64,000 bases of DNA from Larus michahellis (Eukaryota > Chordata > Aves > Charadriiformes > Laridae). Shown one piece after another: positions 49,601-60,161 of the stretch (within the stretch, counting starts at the first letter, position 1; each line of letters starts with the position of its first letter). A program made the position numbers and the translations under genes. The notes beneath the pieces are model-generated. The model was given only the letters and a program-made list of their open reading frames with translations, searched no databases and was not told where the DNA came from. The DNA is taken from positions 30,321,985-30,385,984 of the forward strand of contig NC_133898.1 of the NCBI RefSeq assembly GCF_964199755.1, read 5' to 3'.

Positions 49601-52600
49601 AACCTTTACCTACTTATTCAACTCACCTTCCAACTTCAAGGTTTTCAGTAAATTTTATAAAGCAGAAACTCACAAGTTCTATAGGCCAATCATAGATTTT
49701 AAAGAAAACATTGTGGCTGGTGTAAGAGACTGTAAATTCCCTGACGAGAGGCAGAAGGCCCTCCAAGCCTTCAATGTAATGCCTCAAACACTCGCAAGGA
49801 AATAAATAATGCAGGCCTGGCCTTCAAAGAACTGAGAAGGCTAACACTTCTGGCGCCTGAAAGTGTGAGAGACCTGTCTTGTGAAGACAGGACAGTTCTG
49901 CCACTTGTGTGGTGAGCTTGCTAGTTCTCAAGGCCATTGTGTCTGATAAGTGACCTTTGCTTCATTATCCACGAAATGCACATGAAAGCGCACACCCCTG
50001 CACATGCTAATGAAGATCACAGAGATCGTGCTAAACATGTATGACTGTGGCACTTGTCTCTCCACCCAAATCATGCTACACGTCACCTGGGAGAAGGGAG
50101 AAACCTGAGATGAGGCTGTCCTCAGCAAGGGGGATGGACCATGCTAATTCGGCAAACATGAAAGGGGAAAATAAGTGCCCCTAGGGGGGAACAAAGAAGA
50201 AACAAAAGACGACAGTGCCTGGGAAGATTTTTCCAAGAAAGAAGATTATGCCTGGGAAGATTCCCTGAAAAAGATGCTGGAACCAGGACCAGCGATCTCT
50301 TTATCTCTGTCTTTTCCTTTTCCTTTCTCTATCCCTTGGTTAGAATTGTTAAGTAATGACCTTAAGTATGACCTTAAGTACCGCTTGCCATAAGTTGTCC
50401 TATACCCGTTGTTAAGTAACACAATGCATACCTCACCATTTGTCATAATTTGTCATATACCTAACCAATTATCGTGGACTTGTTAGACCTATGCTAACCA
50501 TTTTGGGCAGCTAATAAATGTTTCTATATGGACCCTGAGATTTATCTCACCTTAGTCCGCACCATTGGGAATTTACAAATCTGAAGTCACTTACCGCCCC
50601 TCTTTCCTGAGAGTGGGACATGATAACTGGTATGTGAGGAAGTTGATTTTGAAGCACCAGCTTTGACTATGGGACCATAAACGTACATAGACCATGAAAC
50701 ATCTTACTAGCCTTCTAACAGACTACCTTCAAGCTATCAACTCTACAGTTTCTTTACAATAAATTCCAAATAAAAGATAACATTATAGGAACATACTAGA
50801 GCACAGCCAGACTCAAGAGTTAGAAAAGTCTAAGGTAAGGCTGCCCAAGCCATCTTCTTTTGGCCTCCTAATGACAAATGCAGCACAAGCATGTCAGAAT
50901 AAATGATGAAAATGGTAATTCTATCACAACATCCAGTCTCTTGGTAACAACAAATTGGACTAAGTGCCCCCAGGGCACCTGGCCAGAGGGCTTTTACAAA
51001 TTTTGCCAACATCAGGAAAGGAGTATATTCAAGAACACTGGACGTCCTTCCAGACTCTGAAAATCAGTACGCTGTCATGAACAGACACTTGCCCCATTTT
51101 ATCCCTTTGCCGACATCTCCTCCAGACTTAGTTTTTATCTCCCACCATCCTAGCCATGGTTCTCATGACCACAAACCCTAGAAGAACTCCTCTAGACTTC
51201 TGCACTGATCTATTGACTTCCTAGGCTAAGCCAGGCCACCTTTTCCTCCTCTTCACTCTTTCTGAGTTGCCATCCCTCAACACCTGGCCTTCTCGCTGGC
51301 TCAGTCTGTTTCCATACTCGGCCACCCTACCTCCCTAGTTTAAGCACTGATTTGCCTGCTTGTCTCCTGTCTGAGGGGAACCCCCTTCCCAGCTCCACCT
51401 GACAAGCTGCAATCCCAGATTCTATATCCCTATGTCTCTTTTTCCACAGCAAAGCATGTCCTTTCTGCATTCAAGTTAGCTTCATTGTCCACATAACATA
51501 TGTTACCAACAAGGCTGGAGAAGGCAGGCGGGGGATACAGCTCAGAGAGCAGAAGACAGTTTCCCCCCACTCTCCTTTTGGTTTTCCCAGCCCCTGCCCA
51601 GTGTCTAACAGCCAAAGTTACAGCTGCACTCGCTAAATAAGAGAAACACAGACTAAAAAATGCCAGAAGGAATCTCCATTTTACTATCCCCAAGGAATGT
51701 TAACTCCAATCCTGCTATACCAGACACACCAGACCGGGTCAATCTTCATCATTTCAGGTCTTTAACTGCCAGTAAGGCTAGCTATTCCATTGTTCTGCTG
51801 CTAGGATGTATTTTTACTAGATCTAATTCAAAACCCTCCTGCTGCAATTTAAGGTCATTTTTCCTTGCTGAAAGTCACAGGAAGATTTTTCACTCCCTCT
51901 CCATAGAAGCCACTACCTACACTTATATCTGTCTTAGCTCAACTACCTCACATCTTTTCTTCTCTAGATTGAGTAAATTGAGTTGTTTAAATATGCCCTT
52001 GTACGACATTTTTGCTAGATCTTCCTCTCCCCTACAAATGGGAAAACTTAGGGAATTTTGAGCTATAAAGTTTTAACAAATCTCTGAACATGCAGACTGA
52101 CAACCCGGGCCTAATTCAGAATGACTTTTCCCTCAGATACGAGTTTCTTGACACCCCTCCAAAAGACAAACCAGAAAGCACACCAAGGATGTTCACATAG
52201 TTAGTGTCCGACACATTTTTTTTAGAAATGTTAACAGTGGATCACATGGGATAAAATTCATTCAAGAATAAAGGAAGAGCCCCCCAACCAAATGTACAAG
52301 TTCATAGATTTGAACATTTTCAGAATATATTTATGTTAGATACATTGAATCAAGCCACTGAAGTCTGAGAACAAGTAATATTTCCATACAGATATAAACC
52401 CACTTCAAGAGAAGTAGAACTAAGTTTTTGTTAAACTGGGGGATACACAATCACAAACATGAGGTCCTGTACCAGATAGTGAAACTTCACCCAACTCTGA
52501 AGTTAGAGAGTTTTCATCAGAACTCTCCTAGGGTTCTAGCTCATACGAGAGTTCTTCCCAATCATAGTAATAAAAAGATAAAATACACTTCAGTATTTAG

Positions 52601-53751
52601 CCTAACGCATTCTATTAAAAATAGAAGGGCAATTTGGTAATTTTACTTGCAATGATACCAAATATCTTCATACAGAATACCAAAGCAACAGTCTAGATAT
52701 AATCAGCAATACATTCCCCTTGAGGTCACAAGTTATATCCATACAAAAAATCTGCACTTACTCCCAGACAGTGTCTTTTTTAGAAAACTACCTCAACTCC
52801 TCTAAGTAAGCAGCAGCTTAGTATGGAGTGTCTTAATCCTGTAATGCTTGCATATATGTTCCCATTGAACTCAGTCATTAGTATTAATAAACTTCACGTG
52901 AGTCTTCAAAGTTAAATATTTGGAACTTTAAGACAAAAGCAAGACTACATCAAAAACCCCAACACTGGTCTAAATAGATAGGTGAAGCAGAAAAAGTTCT
53001 GTATTCGTTATGCTTTCAAAACACAGAATTTTAAATATATGCAGCATATTGAATGGCAATTTCTATTTTTGAAGTTATTTAAATTAAGACAGGAACTTGC
53101 ATACTGTGTGTAAAGAGGTACCTTAACACAGCAATAGGAAAGGGTTATGAGAGAAACACTGAACATGCAGTATTGGTATTCTACAGTGTCCCTTTGTGCT
53201 GGTTTAGCCACATTTAAAATAACCTTTAAATGATTCCGGGAGTGCTATCAAAACTGGTAAACATCATGTGTATGATGGAGGTAGCTTACCTCTGCTACTT
53301 GAAGATGACGACCTTGATGATGAGCGTGATGAGGAGGAAGAAGTGGATGTAGCGCTAGAAGACGACGTGGATGAAACAGATGATGATCTGCTTCTACTGC
53401 GTTTTCGTTTCCGTTTTTCTTTTCCTTAGGATAACACAAGGCAGAAGTGATAAGCATGCTAGACAACTATGGTCTACAAAAACAACTCTTCACAGAACTT
53501 AAGCACAATGAACCCCTATTTTGACAGGGTTGGGGTTTTTTTTCTCCTCTTCCAGCATCACATGGTTTATTACCATTAGCAAGTGACAATGCTCAACATC
53601 CGTGTTAAACATGGCAACTGTCATAAAGTAACTGACATACACCCAGTGCCACAGACACTGAAACAGATCAGCAATGCCTACCTCGGACCTTCAGCTCTTC
53701 TTGTGAAGTTGCGCTGAGTTTCCTACTTTTTTCATCCTTCACGTTATCCAT
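46587..53751 (-). CDS. Unrecognised Arg/Ser- and Lys-rich protein, six coding exons, 161 aa (gene-level entry)
   Basis: Assembled by hand from minus-strand exons 53,751-53,682, 53,424-53,290, 49,204-49,152, 48,518-48,435, 48,199-48,107 and 46,637-46,587. Every intron has GT-AG ends and every junction phase fits (1, 1, 0, 0, 0), giving 486 coding bases with one stop at the end. The product has a charged start (1-23), an RS-like serine block (24-68), lysine-rich segments (70-145) and a helical tail ending LLEFLNSAL. This composition suggests a nuclear, RNA- or splicing-associated protein; that is inference, and I cannot name the family. A CpG-island exon precedes it. The gene is tandem with TRAF5 and convergent with RD3, which, as I recall, is the place and orientation of human LINC00467 (C1orf97), annotated as noncoding. 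Confidence 0.8.
48107..48199 (-). CDS. Unnamed gene, coding exon 5 (residues 115-145)
   Basis: The acceptor CATTTTAG and donor GAG|GTATGA flank 93 bases in phase 0. The exon begins FFKNKKKNENYSMITGKKIK and continues with further lysines and isoleucines. The NYSMITGKK part is less repetitive than its neighbours and may be conserved. Confidence 0.82.
48435..48518 (-). CDS. Unnamed gene, coding exon 4 (residues 87-114)
   Basis: The acceptor TTGTAG and donor AAG|GTATGC flank 84 bases in phase 0. A lysine-rich run (KRKKENKMKKKKEKKKK) ends with TGPVQLSK. The plus-strand reading of this exon is a pure pyrimidine stretch, which could be mistaken for simple sequence. Confidence 0.8.
49152..49204 (-). 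CDS. Unnamed gene, coding exon 3 (residues 69-86)
   Basis: The acceptor TTGTTTTAG and donor AAG|GTAAAC flank 53 bases. The first two bases complete an Asp codon split over the intron, then SPKSKSKKKKKEKHNKK follows. At 53 bases it is a very small exon and would be missed by a simple open-frame scan. Confidence 0.8.
49731..50577 (+). mobile_element. Solo-LTR-like element (endogenous retrovirus remnant)
   Basis: The element begins TGTAAATTCCC and ends GGGAATTTACA, an 11-base perfect inverted terminal pair with the TG...CA form of LTRs. Near its right end is AATAAA (50,513-50,518), about 60 bases before the terminus, as in an R-U5 region. Internal short duplications (TGCCTGGGAAGATT at 50,216 and 50,249; GACCTTAAGTA at 50,358 and 50,370) are typical of LTR U3 regions. 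No flanking target duplication is evident and no retroviral gene is next to it. It lies antisense in an intron. Confidence 0.5.
51060..51660. other. Intronic stretch, nothing recognised
   Basis: A pyrimidine-rich block on the plus strand without coding features. It may be an unrecognised old repeat. Confidence 0.4.
51770..52035 (-). repeat. Old CR1 LINE relic
   Basis: Read on the plus strand, it follows the reverse complement of an amniote CR1 3' half: 'CTGCTGCAATTTAAGGTCAT', then 'TTTTTCACTCCCTCTCCATA', then 'TCTAGATTGAGTAAATTGAG' and 'TTTAAATATGCCC'. These match the order of the CR1 blocks for the conserved ORF2 tail. Strong divergence shows age. Confidence 0.65.
53290..53424 (-). CDS. Unnamed gene, coding exon 2 (residues 24-68)
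   Basis: The acceptor TTATCCTAAG and donor AGAG|GTAAGC flank 135 bases. After a basic start (KEKRKRKRSRSR) the exon encodes mostly serine with scattered arginine, the RS-like block of the protein. Serine codons are mixed (TCA, TCT, TCC, TCG, AGC, AGT), so the run is not a simple triplet expansion and is likely kept by selection on the protein. Confidence 0.82.
53682..53751 (-). CDS. Unnamed gene, coding exon 1 (residues 1-23)
   Basis: The ATG (53,751-53,749) lies two bases inside an exon whose acceptor is CTCTCCCTAG (exon start 53,753). It reads MDNVKDEKSRKLSATSQEEL and ends at GAG|GTAGGC in phase 1. The only in-frame ATG near the acceptor was taken as the start. Confidence 0.78.
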
Positions 53752-53929
53752 ATCTAGGGAGAGGCAACAGTACGTTCAATAACATCATTTCCAAAATACT
53801 TTGGGAAAGGAAAAAAAAAAAAAAAAAGAGCAGCGCAGTGCAGACAGAGGAGAACAGCGAGCGCAGCCCCACCGCCACTCCCATCAAACTGCATCGAACG
53901 GGAAGTGTGCGTCTACGCTCTCATCCTCT

Positions 53930-54660
53930 TACACCTGGAATCTGAGGCCAAACCCCTGTTTTCCTGTCATCTTCCACGAAGACGCGGTTAGTGCAGGCGC
54001 AGGGGTGGTTTTGCCGCCGCAGCAGCCACACCGCAGCCTGGCGGTGGGCGACAGGGAGCCGCCAGGCGCGGCCTGCAGCCGCCGGGAGGGCCCCGACCTG
54101 CCCTACGCTCCCCGCACCGGCACTCACCCGCCCGCTCGCCACCCTGCACCAGTCCCGCCAGCAGCCCGCGGCCCGGGAGGGGCTCCCCGCCGGCCGGGCA
54201 GGCCACTAGCCGGCACACAGGCGCGGACAGGCCGCGCCGCCATTTCCTAGGGGAAGAGCGGCTCTCAGCTCCCACCTCCCTCCCCGCGGCCGGGCCCGGC
54301 GCGGCGCGGCGGCTGGCAGGACCCCACTCCCCGCCCGACCCACCCCGAGAGCGGGGCGGCCGCTGCCGCTCCGGCCGCCGCCCGGCCTTACCGAGGGACT
54401 GCCCCGCCGCTGCCGGGCTGCCGACCCGGAAGTGCTGGTCGCTTCCTGCCCGCGTGAGCCGGCGGCGGAGGACGGGCGGGCCACACGGCGCCTCGCGGCT
54501 GCCGGGCCTGTCGGGTGGGCGCCGGGCCGAGCTTGACAGCGCGGGGCCGGGCAGAAGGGCCCTGCCAGCCCGCCGCCTCGCCACCCCAAGGGCCTGCGGC
54601 TCCTGCGCGGCGCGGCCGGCTGGGCCTGGCGCCTCTGTGAGGGAGGGCAGACACCTGGAC
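53930..54660 (-). promoter_or_regulatory. CpG island, promoter of the unnamed minus-strand gene
   Basis: A dense CpG block starts just upstream of coding exon 1. It contains an ETS-type site (CCGGAAGT at 54,425-54,432 on the plus strand) and a YY1-like GCCGCCATTT at 54,236-54,245, both typical of housekeeping promoters. Open frames of up to 198 codons inside reflect GC content. A broadly expressed gene is therefore likely. Confidence 0.7.
54392..54440 (-). other. Noncoding first exon of the unnamed gene (3' end defined)
   Basis: On the minus strand CAGTCCCTCG is followed by GTAAGG, a strong donor with GT at 54,391-54,390. The ETS site lies just upstream, so transcription probably starts near 54,420-54,450. 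It would splice to the exon starting at 53,753. The 5' end is only estimated. Confidence 0.6.
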
Positions 54661-54821
54661 TCCTACCCGACCCGTACCCCGAGCCCGAACGGGTGTTTTG
54701 AAGCCTTTGCTGAACCTGGGCTGCAACCGAAACAGAAGTTGGTTATTCCATGTACCCGCTCAGAAAATCAACGGCTCCTGCCACGGGATCCGTAGGGCGT
54801 CCTCCCTTCCTTGCCACAGAA

Positions 54822-55600
54822 TCACAGAACGGTAGGGTTGGAAGGGACCTCTGGAGATCATCTAGTCCAACCCCCCTGCCAGAGCAGGGTCACCTAGAGC
54901 AGGTTGCACAGGAACGCGTCCAGGTGGGTTTTGAATGTCTCCAGAGACGGAGACTCCCCCACCTCTCTGGGCAGCCTGTTCCAGTGCTCTGCCACCCTCA
55001 AAGTAAAGAAGTTCCTCCTCATGTTCGGGTGGAACTTCCTATGCTCAAGTTTGTGCCCATTACCTCTTGTCCTGTCAATGGGCACCACTGAAAAGAGCCT
55101 GGCCCCATCCTCCTGACACCCACCCTCTAAGTATTTATAAGCATTGATAAGATCCCCCCTCAGTCGTCTTTTTTCCAGACTGAAGAGACCCAAATCCCAC
55201 AGCCTTTCTTCATAAGAGAGGTGTTCCAGTCCCCTAATCATCTTGGTAGCCCTTTGCTGCACCCTCTGCAGCAGTTCCCTGTCCTTCTTGAACCGGGGAG
55301 CCCAGAACTGGACACAGTGCTCCAGGTGCGGCCTCACCAGGGCAGAGTAGAGGGGGAGGATGACCTCCCTCCACCTGCTGGCCACACTCTTCTTGATGCA
55401 CCCCAGGATGCCACTGGCCTTTTTGGCCACGAGGACACATTGCTGCCTCATGGTCATCCTGTTGTCCACCAGGACACCCAGGTCTCTTCCAGCTGAGCTG
55501 CTCTCCAGCAGGTCAGCCCCCAACCTGTACTGGTGCATGGGGTTATTCCTCCCCAGGTGCAGCACCCTACACTTGCCCTTATTGAATTTCAGCTCTGCAA
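54822..55600 (-). mobile_element. CR1 LINE, 5'-truncated, with ORF2 C-terminus
   Basis: The minus-strand frame keeps CR1 ORF2 residues from [17 protein letters not shown] through [20 protein letters not shown] and [17 protein letters not shown] to [18 protein letters not shown], then a stop at 54,894. The tail (54,822-54,893) has the known CR1 3' end with GGTTGGACTAGATGATCTCC and a terminal ATTCTGTG unit. The reverse-transcriptase core is missing, so the copy cannot move. Its open frame shows it is much younger than the other CR1 copies here. It lies just upstream of the CpG island, in the same orientation as the unnamed gene and TRAF5. Confidence 0.93.
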
Positions 55601-56570
55601 TTAGCCCTAATGGGCTGTAGCCCAGTGCACTGACTTCCCACAGGTCCCAAGGAACAGCCCTGGGAGAGCCATGTCCAGCTGTAGCTCCTGCAGTGGAGAC
55701 CTCCCCAGCCCAAGCTTCCCCCCACCACCCTGTTGCTGAGCCACCAGTATGTGGACACAGCCCTTCTGCATGTCTTTGTCTCCACACAGGGAGATGCGAG
55801 TCAAGCGGAGTTGGCTGTAAATCAACTAAGGGAGCTCGAGTCCTGCCCTGGGACCTCGTTTCACGCTCCCTCTTGCAGTGTGGAGGATGTTCTCCTGCTG
55901 CTTGCAGCAGCACAGTGCTAAGGCCATCCATCACCTTCACCCTACGGGCCATATTTACAGCCCTGCGACACCCTGTGGCACTGAGTGTGTGTTTGAGCTC
56001 TCACAAAGCATCACGGTTTGAGGTAAAACATTACCAATTTTCTTTTTCAGTAATTTTACTTTTCAGCTAAGTCTCTTCTAACTAATTCAACTCTCTGAAT
56101 GGGACTCAGATGCTAACATTTTCCCCAAGTTGATTTCCAACACTTTAGGCTTAACCGTGCCAAGTTTTCCATTCCCATTTTTAAAATACCATGTTCTCAA
56201 GCATGAAGTAATCATGGGATACTAAAACAATTCCTCTGTTACTGGCCTGAACTGAAAGAAATCCAACCTCAGCTGAACCCAGACCTACCCCAAATAGAAA
56301 TAATGTCCTGTTGTGATTCTGATGGATCCCCAGACCTCATGGATCTTCACTGATCTAGCTTGGAATTTACTGAACTTCTATGTGCAGCTGCTTTACAATA
56401 CTCAAGAATAAACCAAAATATCTGTGAAGCACATTGATTCTTAATCTAAAGCAGTGTCGGGATTTTTTTTTGGGTTGTAAACAAAATTCCTGTACTCCAC
56501 ATCCTTCTAAACAATTTGCTTAAATCCCACCAAAAGGAATATATGCCACACTCACTCCAGAAGGATGGTA
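55601..56570. other. Spacer between TRAF5 and the unnamed gene
   Basis: No gene is recognised. A minus-strand frame runs open through 55,601-55,952 into the CR1, but its residues before the CR1 start do not resemble LINE proteins. Confidence 0.5.
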
Positions 56571-56576
56571 AAATTA

Positions 56577-56582
56577 TTTATT
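56577..56582 (-). terminator. TRAF5: Candidate TRAF5 polyadenylation signal
   Basis: AATAAA on the minus strand (context GAATAAATAATT). A second AATAAA lies at 56,831-56,826. Either would end the TRAF5 transcript with a 3' UTR of about 2.7-3.0 kb. Confidence 0.4.
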
Positions 56583-59500
56583 CTTACATTAGTTTACATA
56601 TACAGTGATGACATTTGGCTAGAAAAATGCCTGTATTGTAGTAAGAGATATTCAAACAACTACAAACTGTCAATAAATACCTTAAAAACATACTGTATGC
56701 TGATGCAGAAATACCCTATGCTCTTTTGGTTACTTACCCAGTACAATATTATTGAAAAGTTTTTTGGTGTTTTTCATGCAACATCAAAATTCTTCCAACA
56801 ATTCATGCTATACAACGTCTTTTTCTTTATTAGGAATGGCATGAAATTTAAAACCCTGTTTAGTAGTAAAAATTGCTGAAAATTTTAACACAAATCTCTC
56901 AATTGCTGTATTAAAAAGAATCAATCTAAAGAAGGTTGTCTTTAAAAAAAAAATCATTTCTTCAACTAATTCTTTATAAAACAGGCAGTATTTCAAAAGG
57001 GATGTTTCCATCCCCCATAACGAATCATTTGTGCTTGCAAACTTTAAAAGGAATATTCGTGGCAAAAAAATAAACCCAACTGGTAGGTAGAGGAGAGACT
57101 GCAGTATGGACTGGCTAAAACCAAACATGCTTTCAACATCTGTCCAGGAACACACTAAACACTTATCCACGTCACTATGCCATCACCTACTCTAACAATT
57201 AGAAATGGAGTTTTAATAATACTTAGCTCTTTTCATGCTCAAAATTCTTCACAAACATTTACATAGTCCTAACGCTTCTGCAAGTATTATTATCCCCATT
57301 TTACGCTTGGGGTGGTGGAGGTGGAGAGGGCTGGGAATTTGCCAGGATACAGACTGCATCCTTTCCCGCTTGCCTCCCTCGGTTCTCCAAGTTCTTTATC
57401 GCTTTCTATATTTTACACTCAATGTACTGGAGAGTCCCAGGAAACATGGGTGGTACGTTTCTGTCAGTTATTAGTGGTTATTATGCAAGTTGTGCCACTT
57501 TGAAAGTTACATGACGAACATTAAAATAATAATCAAATGAAGTCCACATCCAAGGCTCAGGACATCCTAGAATACCTAGAATGCCACATCATTTTCAAAC
57601 CAAGCTTGCTCTTTCCTTAATGAAGTGTTAGGGACATGAGGCCTAATTCTCTCTGTTGTACAGCCAAAACGACTCTTAAAGTTAGTCATGGCCGTACAAA
57701 AGAATAAAATCTGGCCCTCGCCATCTGTCCCTGAGAACACGGAAAGCCCCTACAGTGGCCCAGTACATCCTGACATTGTACAACAAAAAGGACAATCTAG
57801 ATCAAAACGAAGATTTGAGATATAGCTAACTCACCATAAGGTACAGATAACGAAGGTCTCTTCCCTCCCACCCCTGAATTTGAGAACATTTGTGTCTGAA
57901 TTACGTCCTAGAAACCGTGTGGGAAAGTAAATGCCTAGCAACGAGATCGTAGATATAAAATACGGTATTTTGCCTTCGTCTTAGTATCAATCCCCAAATC
58001 GCTTTGTTTCAGTTGATTTCAACATCCCACAAGGAAAGGGCATTTTTGATTTTGCCACATGTGCCCTCTTGAATTTTCTACCTTATACCTTGCAGTCTGT
58101 GTCCCGTTTTGATTTTCATCCTGCCTAGTTTACTCTTACTCTAAACCCAGCTTGGTTTCTTGCTGCCTCCTGACAAGCTCCAGGCTTGCTCTGCCAGTGG
58201 ACTGCAGGAGCAATGGATAACGTTGCGGTGGTTTCACTACCTGATCCGTGACAGATGAGAGACACAAAATTCTGTCACTCGTAATAACAAAATGACCGAG
58301 TGTGCAAAATTACATCCCTCTTACAGGCACCCAAAAGGCTTTAAAAAGGCACGTGTATTCTTTGTCACTTGTTCCTCAGTGCCTGATGTTGGTGGTTTTA
58401 GCGCGTCTCCAATAAACCCCGTACAACGCACGCATTCCCTTGCAGTATGGAGGGAACTTGGAATAAAAATTAAGATCATCAGATGTACTTCAGAGTCAGC
58501 AGTTGTTATTCAGTGGCTTTCTCGCCCTTTAACAAACACTAGAGCTGCGCTACCTGTAAGAAACATATTTTTACAGCAACCTCACTCTTTAATCCATTTC
58601 CCCTCTCTTTTCCCAAACATCCAAATTTCTAGCAGAGGGGAACAGTGCATGTTATGTGGGCTTTTTCCCAAGCAGGTATCCAAAGCTCTTCCTGCCTTCT
58701 GTAGAGCTGGTAGGCCATAAAACATTTCTTTTGTGCAGATGTGGGAGCAAAAGTACAGGAGTTTTGCCCCTCTTCTCCCAGCAGCGCAGCCAAGAGCTGG
58801 CAGGCTGGCCAAGTAACCCACTTCTGGCCATGCCCTGAGAGGTGAGAAGCGCTTGCGGCTTCTTTTGACTTCAGGTGGGGACTGTGGATGTTCGCCATCA
58901 ATGGAAATCAGTCCCAAGGCACTAGGCAGGAATGGAAAGGACGTAACAAGGCTATTGTGACTTGGGGTTACAGCTGAAATACCAGGCTAGAAAAGTAAGA
59001 GGCACTGTCATTTTCCTCTGGGCTTTCTGGAAAAAAACAATTAAAACAAACATAAAAAAGATGCAAGATCCCCAGCTGAAGCCATTCTTCCCGCTTCAAA
59101 AATCCAGGAGATGGAGGGATCGAGATAACATGGATTCAAATGTACTAACGTTGAAACATTTCCATTTCAGACGGGTGAAACGCACTCGCACACTTGGGCA
59201 TGGCTTCAGTTGTGTGTGAGGGAGGGGAGCCCACAGGCCTGCTTGGGCTCCCGGAGGGCTTACTGGAGGAGTTTCATCTCCAAATACCAGTCTGGTGATG
59301 GCAGCCGACCATTCCCTCCAGCCTGGACTGAGCCAAGTCTGGATCGAACGCGTGTTCGCATCAAACCGGACTTCTAGCTGCCTTAAAAACCCAGTCTTCA
59401 AAAAAGGGTTAAAAAAAGGAAAAGCTGATGCTTTGGCAATTCATCGACTGTTATGTGGTCCAAAAGCCTCGAAAGATTATCAGTAGTAGCTTGACTGATG

Positions 59501-59583
59501 GCAATTCACTATTGCATGGCTGGTAGTCACCAAAAAAAGCATTTCTTAATGGTTAAAGCAGTCCCATTGATCGGTTACGTTTT
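56583..59583 (-). other. TRAF5: Probable TRAF5 3' UTR
   Basis: The stretch follows the TRAF5 stop without further coding sequence on the minus strand. It is moderately AT-rich and free of recognisable interspersed repeats, which fits a UTR. Its end is set by the candidate polyadenylation signals near 56.58 and 56.83 kb. Confidence 0.45.
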
Positions 59584-60161
59584 TCACAATTCCTCCAGAT
59601 CGGTTAAATCCACAACCACTTTCAAAAACAGAGTGTCGTCTCTGATGTAAGTGTTCTTTGTGTTCTCCAGGACAGTGTGTGACACGAAGCGTGGACATCC
59701 AGAGGCAATATTCATTTCTCCGTCCGGCCTTTTAAAACTGCTGCTGTTGGGGTCAGCTCTAAAGACTTCCACAATGTGATTTTTTTTCCCGCTTTGGTCC
59801 AGAAGCATCAGTGTAACTTTTTGCTTGAAAGGCCACAGCAGCAGCGAGTCAAACTCCCCTCTCATCACTACGAAGTAGAGGGAGACGTGTGTTCCCTTTC
59901 CTGAGCCATCCCCATTCAGGTAGGCTCTGGCGCATAACCTGTACCCGCAGCGGCTGGTGTAAAAGGGCTGGCTGAATATGGAGAGCACACGGCCTTCTAC
60001 CGCCTCTTTTTTCTTCATCTTGTAGTCCGTGATTTTCCAGATTAATTTCCCATTGTAGCACATGCCTTCCAAAAGCTTAAATCGTTCTTCGTTTTTATTG
60101 AGCTGGGCTTTGTGAATATTGATCTGGAGATCGTGTTTGCTGGACTGACCTTCCAAAACAA
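59584..60161 (-). CDS. TRAF5: TRAF5 last coding exon, MATH/TRAF-C domain
   Basis: The exon starts in phase 1 and encodes the end of the coiled coil (KHDLQINIHKAQLNKNEERF), then the whole MATH domain: NGKLIWKITDY, FYTSRCGYRLCARAYLNGDG, HVSLYFVVMRGEFDSLLLWP, FKRPDGEMNIASGCPRF and DDTLFLKVVVDLTDLEEL, with TGA at 59,586-59,584. This domain forms the trimer surface that binds receptor peptides. Its acceptor is preceded by a run of 22 T on the minus strand (60,196-60,175). Confidence 0.97.

Larger units (their letters stand above)
49205..53289 (-). other. Large intron of the unnamed gene
   Basis: Its ends are GTAAGC at the donor (53,289) and TTTTAG at the acceptor (49,205). It contains the solo-LTR-like element and an old CR1 relic listed separately. 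A 148-codon plus-strand frame at 49,359-49,805 runs into the LTR-like element and looks like chance. Confidence 0.75.

Noticed and set aside
49359-49805. 148-codon plus-strand frame
   Set aside because: It crosses the left end of the LTR-like element and so joins unrelated sequences by chance.
53988-54726. Open frames of 112-198 codons in the second CpG island
   Set aside because: Same reason: GC-driven frames in several phases. The exon evidence instead supports a noncoding first exon ending at 54,392.
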